NCBI GenBank assembly: GCA_963695155.1
Contig: CAVOGD010000006.1
Span: forward strand, 248,001-312,000
DNA from: SG8-30 sp963695155
GTDB lineage: Bacteria > Pseudomonadota > Gammaproteobacteria > Steroidobacterales > Steroidobacteraceae
Direction of reading: 5' to 3'
Length of the DNA stretch: 64,000 bases
The position numbers and the translations under genes are program-made. Of this stretch, positions 29,223 through 38,145 are shown one piece after another (positions within the stretch are counted from its first letter, which is position 1; every line of letters begins with the position of its first letter). Under the pieces are notes generated by a model. The model worked only from the letters and a program-made list of their open reading frames with translations, had not been told where the DNA came from and searched no databases.

Positions 29223-30152
29223 TCAGCCGGCTGCCAGTATCTGCCGCGCGGCGCTGGCGTCCGCGTGGATCCGCTGGATCATCTCGTCCACGCTCGGAAA
29301 CCGGATCTCGTCGCGCAGCTTCTCGACGAATTCCACCTCGAGGTAGCGACCGTACAGGTCGCCGCTGAAATCGAACAGGTGCACCTCGAGCAGCGGCTCG
29401 CCGCCGCCCAGGGTCGGCCGCACGCCGACCGAGGCGACGCCGGGCATGACGCGGTCGCCGAGGCCGTGCACGCGCACCGCGAACACGCCGGCCACCGGCA
29501 GGACGCGCCGGTGCAGGCGCATGTTGGCGGTCGCGTAGCCCAGCGTGCGACCCAGCCGGCGCCCGCGGATGACCCGGCCGCTCATGCAGAATTCGCGGCC
29601 GAGCAGGCGGCGCACCAGCGCCATCCGCCCCGCCGCCAGCGCCTCCCTGATGCGGGTCGAGCTGACCCGCTCGCCGTCCAGCTCGACCGGCTCGACGACC
29701 TCGACGCCGAAGCCATGGCGGGCGCCCGATTCCTGCAGCAGCGCCACGTTGCCGGAGCGGCGATGCCCGAACGTGAAGCCCGCGCCGATCACCACGCAGC
29801 GCGCTCCCAGCGCGCGGTCGAGCACCCGCTCGATGAACTGCCCACCGTCCCAGGCGCGCAGCGTCGCGTCGAAGCGCAGCAGCACCAGCCGGTCGATGCC
29901 GTACCTGCCGAGCGCGCCAGCCTTGTCGCGCAGGCGCATGAGGCAGGGCGGCGCGTTGTCCGGATCGAAGAACTCGCGCGGGTTCGGCTCGAACGTCACC
30001 AGCACCGGCGGCACGCCGAGTTCCCGGGCACGCTCGACCGCCCGGCCGAAGATCGCCTGGTGCCCGAGGTGCATGCCGTCGAAGTTGCCGATCGCGGCCA
30101 CGCAGCCGCGATCGGCGGGACGGACGTTGATGAGGCCGCGCACGATTCTCAT
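29223..30152 (-). CDS. ribF: Bifunctional riboflavin kinase/FAD synthetase
   Basis: A 309-residue enzyme that phosphorylates riboflavin to FMN and adenylates it to FAD. The N-terminal adenylyltransferase domain has AIGNFDGMHLGHQAI (a variant of the GxFDGxHxGH site) and SSTRIREALAAG. The C-terminal kinase domain has GRTLGYATANM and PGVASVGVRPT. First gene of the operon with ileS, lspA and ispH; a promoter lies at about 30195-30223. Confidence 0.95.
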   Translation of the reverse strand: MRIVRGLINVRPADRGCVAAIGNFDGMHLGHQAIFGRAVERARELGVPPVLVTFEPNPREFFDPDNAPPCLMRLRDKAGALGRYGIDRLVLLRFDATLRAWDGGQFIERVLDRALGARCVVIGAGFTFGHRRSGNVALLQESGARHGFGVEVVEPVELDGERVSSTRIREALAAGRMALVRRLLGREFCMSGRVIRGRRLGRTLGYATANMRLHRRVLPVAGVFAVRVHGLGDRVMPGVASVGVRPTLGGGEPLLEVHLFDFSGDLYGRYLEVEFVEKLRDEIRFPSVDEMIQRIHADASAARQILAAG

Positions 30153-30194
30153 GAGCCTGCCGGACTTGCCCCGTTGCTGGTGCCAAAACACGAA

Positions 30195-30223
30195 ATTATA
30201 GTGGCTGGCCGGGAACCTGCCCG
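30195..30223 (-). promoter_or_regulatory. Promoter of the ribF-ileS-lspA-ispH operon
   Basis: The minus strand carries a perfect TATAAT -10 box (30195-30200) about 43 bases before the ribF ATG. The -35 region is weak (CGGGCA at 17-base spacing), so only the -10 is strong evidence. Confidence 0.5.
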
Positions 30224-30249
30224 AATTCAGTGACAGGAACCGGCCGGGC

Positions 30250-31806
30250 TCAGGCGCTGCGGAAATCGGCCGGCCGCGCGCCCAGCAGCCACAGCGCCGC
30301 GAAATACGTGACGGCGCCGCCGCCCACGCAGCCCATGAGTCGCGTGACCCGCTCGACGGCGGCCATCTGCATCCAGCCGTCCCAGTCGCCGCTCGCCCAC
30401 CACAGGAAGCCGGCCATGGCGGCGTTCGCCACGGCCACCTGCAGCGCCAGCCGCCGCCAGCGGTCCGACGGCGTGTACACGCCGGCGCGGCGCAGCCCCC
30501 GGTACAGCAGCGTGCTGTTGACCACCGCCGACATGCCGGTCGAGAACGCCAGCAGCGCATGCGGCGCCGGGAAACCCGCCAGGTAGGCCGGCACCACGAC
30601 CGCGACGTTGAAGCCGATGTTGGTCGCCAGCGAGATGATCCCGACCTTGACCGGCGTGCGCGTGTCCTGGCGCGCAAAGTAGCCGGGTGCGAGCACCTTG
30701 ACGGCGGAGAACCCGAGCAGGCCCAGCGAATAGGCCATCAGCGCGTAACCGGCCATCTCGACGTCGCGCGCGCGGAACTCTCCGTAGCCGAATATCGCGG
30801 CCGTGAGCGGGCCGGCCAGCAGGAGCAGGCCGACCGCCGCCGGCGCGACGATCAGCACGGTCAGGCGCAGCGCCCAGTCGAGCGTCGCCGAGAACTGCTC
30901 GCGCGATTCGTTGGCGTGGTGCGAGGACAGGCCGGGCAGGATGACGGTCGCCAGCGCGATCGAGAACACCCCCAGCGGGAACTCGATGAGGCGGTCCGCG
31001 TAGTACATCCAGGCGATGCTGCCGGTGACCAGGAACGAGGCGATCAGGGTGTCCAGCAGCAGCGACACCTGCGCCACGGACGAGCCGAAGATGCCCGGCA
31101 GCATGAGCCGGCCGATGCGTCGCACGCCCTCCATGGCCCAGCCCCAGCGCGGCCTCGGCAGCAGGCCGATCGCGCGCAGCGCCGGCAACTGCACCAGCAG
31201 CTGCACCAGCCCGGCCACGAACACCCCCGCCGCCAGCGCCAGGCCCGGCCGCTCCGCGTGCGGCGCGACCAGGCTGGCGAAGACGATCATGACGATGTTG
31301 AGCAGCGTGGGCGTGAAGGCCGGCACACCGAAGCGGCCGTAGCTGTTGAGCACGCCGCCGCACAACGCCACCAGCGAGATGAAGAACAGGTAGGGGAAGG
31401 TCAGCCTCAGCATGTCGACCGTGAGGTCGAAGCGCCCGCCGTCGGCATGGAATCCCGGCGCGAAGGCGAACACCAGCACGGGCGCGGCCAGCACGCCGAT
31501 CACCGTAATGACGAACAGCGCCAGGCTCAGCGTGCCGGACACCCCCGCGACCAGCTCCCGCACCTCGTCGTGCGAGCGGCGCACCCGGAACTCCGAGACG
31601 ACCGGCACGAAGGCCTGCGAGAAGGCCCCCTCGGCGGTCAGCCGCCGCAGGAAGTTGGGGATCTTGAAGGCGACCAGGAACGCATCCATCAGCGGGCCGG
31701 CGCCGAAGGCCTGCGAATACACCATGTCGCGCACCAGCCCGGTGATGCGCGACAGCAGCGTCATGGCGCCGACGACGGTGGTGCTCTTGAGGAACGCGCG
31801 GGTCAT
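30250..31806 (-). CDS. murJ: Lipid II flippase MurJ
   Basis: A 518-residue MOP-superfamily membrane protein that flips lipid II across the inner membrane for peptidoglycan synthesis. The N-terminus is typical (FLKSTTVVGAMTLLSRITGL, then RDMVYSQAFGAG and NFLRRLTAEGAFSQAFVPV). About 14 hydrophobic segments cover the length. I took the ATG at 31806; the longer frame has no good start. It is divergent from rpsT. Confidence 0.95.
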   Translation of the reverse strand: MTRAFLKSTTVVGAMTLLSRITGLVRDMVYSQAFGAGPLMDAFLVAFKIPNFLRRLTAEGAFSQAFVPVVSEFRVRRSHDEVRELVAGVSGTLSLALFVITVIGVLAAPVLVFAFAPGFHADGGRFDLTVDMLRLTFPYLFFISLVALCGGVLNSYGRFGVPAFTPTLLNIVMIVFASLVAPHAERPGLALAAGVFVAGLVQLLVQLPALRAIGLLPRPRWGWAMEGVRRIGRLMLPGIFGSSVAQVSLLLDTLIASFLVTGSIAWMYYADRLIEFPLGVFSIALATVILPGLSSHHANESREQFSATLDWALRLTVLIVAPAAVGLLLLAGPLTAAIFGYGEFRARDVEMAGYALMAYSLGLLGFSAVKVLAPGYFARQDTRTPVKVGIISLATNIGFNVAVVVPAYLAGFPAPHALLAFSTGMSAVVNSTLLYRGLRRAGVYTPSDRWRRLALQVAVANAAMAGFLWWASGDWDGWMQMAAVERVTRLMGCVGGGAVTYFAALWLLGARPADFRSA

Positions 31807-31954
31807 GGCCGCGCTGCGGACACGGCCCGCAGGGGTCGGCTGGGCTCGTTGGGCGGCTTCATGCGCGTGGACTATACCTGCTGGGCGGGGTTTACCCACA
31901 CTGTGGCGGCGTCCGGCGGCCCCGCGGCGGCCCGGGACCGCCGGGCCGTTTCCG

Positions 31955-31983
31955 TTGACAAGGCCGCGCCTCACCGGGACAAT
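31955..31983 (+). promoter_or_regulatory. Sigma-70 promoter of rpsT
   Basis: A perfect -35 TTGACA and a GACAAT -10 with a 17-base spacer. The start point would be about 30 bases before the ribosome site of rpsT. Confidence 0.6.
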
Positions 31984-32021
31984 GCGCGGCTCTTTGCAAG
32001 CCCTACGATTGGAGCGATCCC

Positions 32022-32291
32022 TTGGCCAACACGAAGACAGCAGAAAAGCGCGCCCGCCAGGCTACGGCTGCCCGCGCCCGCAACGTCACGCAGCGCTCGA
32101 AGGTCCGCACGGCCATCAAGAAGGTCACCACCTCGATCGAGGCCGGCGACAAGGCCCAGGCGACGGCCGCGCTCAGGGAAGCGACGCCGGTCATCGACGC
32201 GATGGCGCGCAAGGGCATCATTCACCGCAACAAGGCGGCGCGGCACAAGAGCCGCCTGGCCCGTAAGGCCAAGGCGCTCGCCGGCAACTGA
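32022..32291 (+). CDS. rpsT: 30S ribosomal protein S20, UUG start
   Basis: An 89-residue small, very basic protein (MANTKTAEKRARQATAARAR ... SRLARKAKALAGN) that binds 16S rRNA early in 30S assembly. The start codon is TTG at 32022, with GGAG about 9 bases upstream; no in-frame ATG fits the conserved N-terminus. E. coli rpsT also starts with UUG, and the poor start is part of its autoregulation, so the same control is likely here. Single gene, between its own promoter and a strong terminator. Confidence 0.96.
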   Translation: MANTKTAEKRARQATAARARNVTQRSKVRTAIKKVTTSIEAGDKAQATAALREATPVIDAMARKGIIHRNKAARHKSRLARKAKALAGN

Positions 32292-32309
32292 GCCGCCCCG
32301 CCCCGCACG

Positions 32310-32340
32310 AAAAAGGCCGGTCCCCAGGACCGGCCTTTTC
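32310..32340. terminator. Bidirectional intrinsic terminator between rpsT and obgE
   Basis: AAAAGGCCGGTCC / GGACCGGCCTTTT is a perfect 13-bp inverted repeat with a four-base loop and T runs on both strands. It can end rpsT on the plus strand and the rplU-rpmA-obgE operon on the minus strand. Confidence 0.9.
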
Positions 32341-32365
32341 ATTGGCGCGGCTTGCGGCCCTGGCG

Positions 32366-33401
32366 TCAGCGCGCGGCTTCCTCCGCGGCGCGGCGCTCGT
32401 CCAGGCTGTTCATGACCGCCCGGCACAGTTCCTTGGTGCCCTGCCCGGTCGCCCCTGAGATCCGCAGCACCGGGCCCTTGAACCGCAGCCGGCGCACGAT
32501 GTCCCGGCAGCGTTCGTCCTGCGGCGTCCGCCGGCAGCAGGTCCAGCTTGTTGAGCACCAGCCAGCGTTCGCGGCCGGCCAGCTCGGCGCTGAACTTCTT
32601 CAGTTCGCGCGCGATCGTGCGCACACCGTCCACCGGGTCCTGGTCCGGGTCCAGCGGCGCGATGTCCACGATGTGCAGCAGGAGCCGCGTGCGCTGCAGG
32701 TGCCGCAGGAAGCGGAATCCCAGGCCGGTGCCCTCCGCCGCACCCTCGATCAGCCCGGGGATGTCGGCCATCACGAAGCTCTTCTCCGGCCCCACGCTGA
32801 CGACGCCGAGCTGCGGATGCAGGGTGGTGAACGGGTAGTCCGCCACCCTGGGGCGGGCCGCCGACACGGCGCGGATCAGCGTCGACTTGCCCGCGTTGGG
32901 CAGCCCCAGCAGGCCGACATCGGCCAGCAGCTTCAGCTCCAGCCCCAGGGTGCGCGCCTCGCCGGGCAGGCCGGGCATGGCCTGCCGCGGCGTGCGGTTG
33001 ACCGAGCTCTTGAAGCGCTGGTTGCCCCAGCCGCCCTTGCCGCCCTTGGCGACCAGCAGGACCTGCCCGTCGGCCGTAAGGTCGCCCAGCGTCTCGTGGG
33101 TGTCCAGGTCGGTCACCACCGTGCCGACCGGCATCGGGATGGTCAGGTCCTCGCCGCTCTTGCCCGTGCACTCGCTGCCCCCGCCCGGCTGGCCGTTCTG
33201 GGCACGATAGGTGCGCGCGATGCGGAAATCCGCCAGCGTGTTGATGCCCTCCTGCGCGCGCAGCCAGACGCTGCCGCCCAGGCCGCCGTCGCCGCCGTCC
33301 GGCCCGCCGTAGGGCACGAATTTCTCGCGGCGGAAGCTGACCGCGCCGCGCCCGCCGTGGCCGGCCACGATCTTGATGCGCGCCTCGTCTACGAATTTCA
33401 T
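32366..33401 (-). CDS. obgE: GTPase ObgE/CgtA, one frameshift near 32525
   Basis: An Obg GTPase for 50S ribosome maturation, about 344 residues after removing one base. The glycine-rich Obg fold (GGRGAVSFRREKFVPYGGPD) is followed by the G domain: P loop GLPNAGKSTL, switch DIPGLIEGAA, and NKLD. After NKLDLLPAD the frame breaks. One extra base around 32521-32530 restores QDERCRDIVRRLRFKGPVLR ... DERRAAEEAAR and the stop at 32366. Uncorrected, the frame runs on antisense across rpsT, giving 126 alien residues. Because obgE is essential in most bacteria, I read this as a consensus error. It follows rpmA, with a hairpin between. Confidence 0.9.
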
Positions 33402-33449
33402 GGGTTGCCTTTGCGGCGGGGCCGGCACGCGGATCCGGCCCCGGCCAAT

Positions 33450-33475
33450 GAAAACCCCGGCCAGGCCGGGGTATT
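33450..33475 (-). terminator. Intrinsic terminator after rpmA
   Basis: On the minus strand CCCCGGC-CTG-GCCGGGG is followed by TTTTC. It lies between rpmA and obgE, so it may end most rplU-rpmA transcripts and let only a part continue into obgE. Confidence 0.75.
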
Positions 33476-33500
33476 CGTCGAGCCGCGGCCGTGCCGGAGT

Positions 33501-33758
<258 letters not shown>

Positions 33759-33789
33759 TGCGCTGTCCTCCGATGTTCGCCGCGCGGCC

Positions 33790-34104
33790 TCAGGCCGCCG
33801 AAATGCCGGTCACCTTGATCTCGGTGTACGGCTGGCGGTGCCCCTTCTGGCGCAGGTAGTGCTTGCGCCGGCGGAACTTGACGATTCTGACCTTGTCGGC
33901 CTTGCCGTGCGCCTGCACGGTGGCCGTCACCCGGGCGCCCGCCACGTACGGCGCACCGATGGCGACCTCGGCCCCCTCGCCCACGACGAGGACCTTGTCG
34001 AATTCAACGGACGCGCCCGCTTCGGCGTCGAGCTTCTCGACGCGCACCACGGTGCCCTCGTTGACGCGGTACTGCTTGCCACCGGTTGCAATCACGGCAT
34101 ACAT
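33790..34104 (-). CDS. rplU: 50S ribosomal protein L21
   Basis: A 104-residue L21, starting MYAVIATGGKQYRVNEGTVV and ending EIKVTGISAA, with the RRRKHYLRQKGHRQPYTEI signature near the C-terminus. It binds 23S rRNA. First gene of the operon; its promoter is at 34156-34184 and a hairpin (GGCCGG-TGCAT-CCGGCC) lies in the leader at 34124-34140. Confidence 0.97.
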   Translation of the reverse strand: MYAVIATGGKQYRVNEGTVVRVEKLDAEAGASVEFDKVLVVGEGAEVAIGAPYVAGARVTATVQAHGKADKVRIVKFRRRKHYLRQKGHRQPYTEIKVTGISAA

Positions 34105-34155
34105 GACGGTCTGGACTCCAGCGGGCCGGATGCACCGGCCGTAAAACAGCCGGCA

Positions 34156-34184
34156 ATTGTAGTGGCACCCACCCCCCCGGTCAA
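34156..34184 (-). promoter_or_regulatory. Sigma-70 promoter of rplU-rpmA
   Basis: On the minus strand TTGACC and TACAAT are separated by exactly 17 bases, ending about 52 bases before the rplU ATG. A strong consensus match for a ribosomal protein operon. Confidence 0.75.
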
Positions 34185-34265
34185 ACGGCCCGCGGCGACG
34201 GCCTCGATTCCCCCGCGGGCGCTTTACCGGTAGGATGCGCGGACCGAGCAGTACCCCAGATTTGC

Positions 34266-35237
34266 ATGCAACTCAACGACATACGCTCGACTGTCGCCGC
34301 CGACCTGGAGGCGCTGGACGGTGAGATCCGCCGCCAGCTCGCCAGCGACGTCGCGCTGGTGAACCAGGTCGGCAATTACATCGTGGCCGGCGGCGGCAAG
34401 CGCCTGCGGCCGCTGACGGTGCTGCTCGCCGCGCACGCGGCGGGCGGCGGCGCCCCGGCGGCGCGCGTGACGGCGGCGGCGGTCATCGAGTTCATCCACA
34501 CCGCAACGCTGCTGCACGACGACGTCGTGGACGAGTCGCACCAGCGGCGCGGCCACGACACGGCCAACGACCTGTTCGGCAACGCCGCCAGCGTGCTGGT
34601 CGGGGATTTCCTGTACTCGCGCTCGTTCCAGATGATGCTCGGCCTCGACTCCATGCGGGTCATGCAGGTCATGGCCGACGCCACCAACGCCATCGCCGAG
34701 GGCGAGGTGCTGCAGCTGATGAACGCCGGCGACGCCGACACCAGCGAGGCGCGTTACCTGGAGGTCATCCTGCGCAAGACGGCGCGGCTGTTCGAGGCCG
34801 GCACGCGGGTGGCCGCCATCGTGGCCGGCGCGAAGGCGCCCGTCGAGGAGGCCCTCGGCGACTACGGCCGCCACCTCGGCATGGCCTTCCAGCTGGTGGA
34901 CGATGCGCTCGACTACCGGGGTGACGCCCAGGCGCTCGGCAAGAACCTGGGCGACGACCTGGCGGAGGGCAAACCGACGCTGCCGCTGATCCACGCCCTG
35001 CGCACCGGCACGGCCGCGCAGGCGGCCCTGATCCGCGGCGCGATCGAGAACCGCGGCACCGGCGAGTTCGGTCCCATTCGTGCGGCGATTGAAAGCACGG
35101 GGGGGCTCGACTACACTGCGCGACTCGCCAAGAGCGAGTCGGATCTGGCTATCCGGGCGCTGGCCGACGTTCCCAGGTCGGCCCATCGCGATGCGCTCGC
35201 GGCCCTGGCGGAATTCGCGCTGTCGCGGACTTCGTGA
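34266..35237 (+). CDS. ispB: Octaprenyl (polyprenyl) diphosphate synthase
   Basis: A 323-residue trans-prenyltransferase that builds the ubiquinone side chain. The first Asp-rich motif is LLHDDVVDE and the second is FQLVDDALDY. The GGGKRLRP segment binds IPP diphosphate. It is divergent from rplU, the classical gammaproteobacterial order, and is followed directly by tRNA-Pro. The chain length (C40 or other) cannot be read from the sequence. Confidence 0.93.
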   Translation: MQLNDIRSTVAADLEALDGEIRRQLASDVALVNQVGNYIVAGGGKRLRPLTVLLAAHAAGGGAPAARVTAAAVIEFIHTATLLHDDVVDESHQRRGHDTANDLFGNAASVLVGDFLYSRSFQMMLGLDSMRVMQVMADATNAIAEGEVLQLMNAGDADTSEARYLEVILRKTARLFEAGTRVAAIVAGAKAPVEEALGDYGRHLGMAFQLVDDALDYRGDAQALGKNLGDDLAEGKPTLPLIHALRTGTAAQAALIRGAIENRGTGEFGPIRAAIESTGGLDYTARLAKSESDLAIRALADVPRSAHRDALAALAEFALSRTS

Positions 35238-35259
35238 CCGGGACCGTTTCCCGCCGATT

Positions 35260-35337
<78 letters not shown>

Positions 35338-35338
35338 T

Positions 35339-35779
35339 TCACTTGCGGTCCTTGACCAGTTGCCGGGCGCCCAGCTCGATCTGGTCCATCATCGAATCGA
35401 ACCCGTCGGCGCCGCCGTAATACGGATCGGGCACCTCCAGGTCGCCGAGAAACAGCCGGATCGGAGTCGAGTTGCCCGCCGGACGGCGCGCCTCGAGCTG
35501 CTGCAGATTGTCCCGGTCCATGGCCAGGATCAGGTCGCTGCCGGCGAAGTCCGCGGCCGTGATTTCGCGGCAGCGGAAATCGGCGAGATCGTAGCCCCGC
35601 GCCGCGCAGGCCTCTATGGTGCGCGGGTCGGCGGTGTCGCCGGCATGCTTGTCCTTCAGGCCCGCCGAGGCGAACTCGAGCGTGGCGGCCGGCGCGTCGC
35701 GCGCCGCCAGGGACCGCGCAACGACCTCCGCAGCCGGTGAACGGCAGTAGTTGCCGGCATCAACGAACAGGATCCGCAT
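35339..35779 (-). CDS. Low-molecular-weight protein-tyrosine phosphatase family protein with the nucleophile Cys replaced by Asp
   Basis: A 146-residue protein of the LMW-PTP/arsenate reductase fold. In the family the phosphate loop reads V-C-x-G-N-x-C-R-S; here it is FVDAGNYCRSPAAE, so the catalytic cysteine is Asp (codon GAT, three changes from TGC). The second loop Cys, the Arg and the general-acid region (EVPDPYYGGADGF) are kept. It should not form the phosphocysteine intermediate and may be a binding-only or otherwise altered protein. Its start overlaps the end of the TRAP dctP gene by 20 bases, so it belongs to that operon. Confidence 0.82.
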   Translation of the reverse strand: MRILFVDAGNYCRSPAAEVVARSLAARDAPAATLEFASAGLKDKHAGDTADPRTIEACAARGYDLADFRCREITAADFAGSDLILAMDRDNLQQLEARRPAGNSTPIRLFLGDLEVPDPYYGGADGFDSMMDQIELGARQLVKDRK

Positions 35780-36842
35780 CGGCGTTCTCCAGGGTGCTTG
35801 AAACCGCCGCGAGGCTACGCTCGCATTCGGCGACGGCTGCGTCCAGCCGGTCGAGCCAGGCCGGGCCGTAACGCCCCGCATACCAGTCGCGCAATTCGCT
35901 GGTCGCGGCCTTCAGTTCGGCCCGCTGCGCCGGCGTGGCAGACTCGGCGATCCCGCCGCGGCGGCGGAACTCCTGAAGGGCCGGCTCCTCGCGTCGCTTG
36001 GCCGCGGCCCGCGTTTCCAGCGCGAGCGCACGGAAGCCCTGCCGCACCGCGTCCTGCAGCTCGGGCGACAGGCGCTGCCACTGGACCTCCGAATACCACC
36101 ACATCGACGCCATGTAGGCATGGCGGTCCATGAACAGGTACTTGATGTGGTCGTTGAGCTTCATGCCGACCACGTCCTGTACGCTGTTCTTGACGCCGTC
36201 GAGCAGCCCCGCGCTCAGCGCACCGTAGACCTCGGACCAGGGCAGCGCCATCGGGCTGGCGCCGAGTTCACGGACCATCTGCTGCTCGAGCGCCGACGGC
36301 AGGGTGCGGATGCGCAGGCCCGCCAGGTCGCCGACCGAGCGGACGTGCCGGGTGGTCGTCGCGAAGTTGCGCCACCCGCCGGTGTTGCCCATGGCCATGA
36401 GCCGCAACCCCAGGCCGTCGGCCAGCATGGTATCGCCCATGTCCTGCACGATCTTGCCGTCCAGCACGCACTCGGCCACGGCGTCGTCGGCAAAGGTGTA
36501 AGGCAGGTCGAGCACCTGGACGCGCGGATACAGGGTCGCCAGCCCGCCGACGGTCGTCTGGTGCATCTCCAGCACGCCGCTCTGCAGGCCCTCGATGCAC
36601 TCGCGTTCGCTGCCGCAGAACTGGCCGGACGGGAAGATCTGCACGTCGACCTGGCCCGGCAGCAGGGCCTCGATGGTTTCCTTGAACGCGACGGCGCCGA
36701 AGTAGTCCTCATCGTCCTGCGAGGCGAGGAAGGCGATGCGGATCGTATGGGGAGCGCGCTCGACGCGCGAAGCGACCGCCGCGACGAGGCAGCCGGCGAC
36801 GATCAGCGCCAGCAGCACGCGCATGACCACCGGGTTGCTCAT
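35760..36842 (-). CDS. TRAP transporter substrate-binding protein (DctP family)
   Basis: A 360-residue periplasmic solute receptor. The N-terminus has a hydrophobic export signal (VLLALIVAGCLVAAVA). The DctP core is recognisable: SGQFCGSERECIEGLQSGVL, LDLPYTFAD, and GLRIRTLPSALEQQMVRELG, whose Arg in such proteins pairs with a carboxylate or sulfonate of the ligand. With the next two genes it forms a complete tripartite TRAP system. It sits downstream of a TonB receptor in a region with sulfonate genes, so an organosulfonate ligand is possible, but this is inference. Confidence 0.88.
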   Translation of the reverse strand: MSNPVVMRVLLALIVAGCLVAAVASRVERAPHTIRIAFLASQDDEDYFGAVAFKETIEALLPGQVDVQIFPSGQFCGSERECIEGLQSGVLEMHQTTVGGLATLYPRVQVLDLPYTFADDAVAECVLDGKIVQDMGDTMLADGLGLRLMAMGNTGGWRNFATTTRHVRSVGDLAGLRIRTLPSALEQQMVRELGASPMALPWSEVYGALSAGLLDGVKNSVQDVVGMKLNDHIKYLFMDRHAYMASMWWYSEVQWQRLSPELQDAVRQGFRALALETRAAAKRREEPALQEFRRRGGIAESATPAQRAELKAATSELRDWYAGRYGPAWLDRLDAAVAECERSLAAVSSTLENADADPVR

Positions 36843-36852
36843 GCCGACCCGC

Positions 36853-38142
36853 TCACTGCAGGAAGCCCATCATCCTGGGCACGGTCAGCGTCAGGGCCGG
36901 GAAGAAGGTCACCAGCAGGATCACCAGCATCTCCACGGCCAGGAACGGGATCAGCGCCCGCACGATCGGCTCGACACGCTCGTTGGCGACCGCGGCGGTG
37001 ACGAACAGCACCAGCCCCATCGGCGGCGTGGCCAGACCGACCGTGAGGTTGATGCACATGATCAGGGCGAAGTGCACGGGGTCGACCCCAATCGCCGTGA
37101 AGATCGGCGCCAGCACCGGACCGAGGATCAGGATGGCCGGCCCGGCATCGAGGAACATGCCCAGCACGAACAGCAGCACGTTCAGCATCAACAGCAGCAG
37201 CAGCGGGTTGTCGGTGATGCCGACCAGCGTCGCGGCGATGCGCTCCGCCATGCCCGACACGGTCACCAGCCAGCCGAAGGTGACCGCGGCGCCCACCAGC
37301 ATCAGGATGACCCCGGACTGGATCGCGGTCGACACGAACACGCGCCGCAGCTCGGAGAACGTCATCGTGCGCAGCACGAACAGCGTGACCAGCAGCGCGT
37401 AGCTGGCCGCCACCGCCGCGGCCTCGGTCGCCGTGAAGATGCCGCCCAGCATGCCGCCCAGCAGGATCACCGGCATCAGGATCGCCAGCACCGCGCCGTT
37501 GAGCGCGCGGCCGCGTTCCCGCCAGCTGGCCTTTTCCGAGGCGACCGGCAGCTTGTGCCGGCCGGCCAGCAACCGCGTCACGGCCATGAGCCCGAGGCCC
37601 ATCATCAGGCCCGGCACGATGCCGCCGGCGAACAAGGCGCCGATCGACACGTTCATGACGAAGCCATACAGGATCATGATGCCCGACGGCGGGATGATCG
37701 GTCCCACCACCGCCGCCGCCGCGGTGACCGCCGCGGCGAAGCTGCGCTTGTAGCCGTTGGCCTCCATGGCCGGCACCATCATCTTGCCGATGGCGGAAGC
37801 GTCGGCGACCGCCGAGCCCGAGATGCCGGCGAACAGCATGGACGACATGATGTTCACCTGCGCCAGGCCGCCGCGCACGTGGCCGACCATCGACTGGCTG
37901 AAGCGCACGATGCGCGCGGTGATGCCGCCGGAGTTCATCAGCTCGCCGGCCAGGATGAAGAACGGCACGGCCAGCAGCGGAAAGCTGTCTATGCCGTTAT
38001 AGAAGCGCGAGAGCAGGGCTGCAAGGTAGGGCCGCTGGTCGTCGAGCAGGAGGCTCAGGCCCGGGCCGATCAGCAGTGCGAAGACCACCGGCATGCCGAG
38101 CGCCAGCAGCATGACGAAAATCCAGAAGAATGCCGCCGACAC
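36853..38142 (-). CDS. TRAP transporter large permease (DctM)
   Basis: A 429-residue integral membrane protein of about 12 segments, the sodium-coupled transport subunit. Family stretches: GLAQVNIMSSMLFAGISGSA, IIPPSGIMILYG and LGMFLDAGPAILILGPVLAP. It is 3 bases after dctQ and 10 bases before dctP. Confidence 0.92.
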   Translation of the reverse strand: MSAAFFWIFVMLLALGMPVVFALLIGPGLSLLLDDQRPYLAALLSRFYNGIDSFPLLAVPFFILAGELMNSGGITARIVRFSQSMVGHVRGGLAQVNIMSSMLFAGISGSAVADASAIGKMMVPAMEANGYKRSFAAAVTAAAAVVGPIIPPSGIMILYGFVMNVSIGALFAGGIVPGLMMGLGLMAVTRLLAGRHKLPVASEKASWRERGRALNGAVLAILMPVILLGGMLGGIFTATEAAAVAASYALLVTLFVLRTMTFSELRRVFVSTAIQSGVILMLVGAAVTFGWLVTVSGMAERIAATLVGITDNPLLLLLMLNVLLFVLGMFLDAGPAILILGPVLAPIFTAIGVDPVHFALIMCINLTVGLATPPMGLVLFVTAAVANERVEPIVRALIPFLAVEMLVILLVTFFPALTLTVPRMMGFLQ

Positions 38143-38145
38143 GGC

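Noticed and set aside
26337..30233. A very long open frame on the plus strand (about 1300 codons) opposite ileS and ribF
   Set aside because: It is the shadow of high-GC codon use on the minus strand; ileS and ribF are complete with all motifs, and the plus product has no family features.
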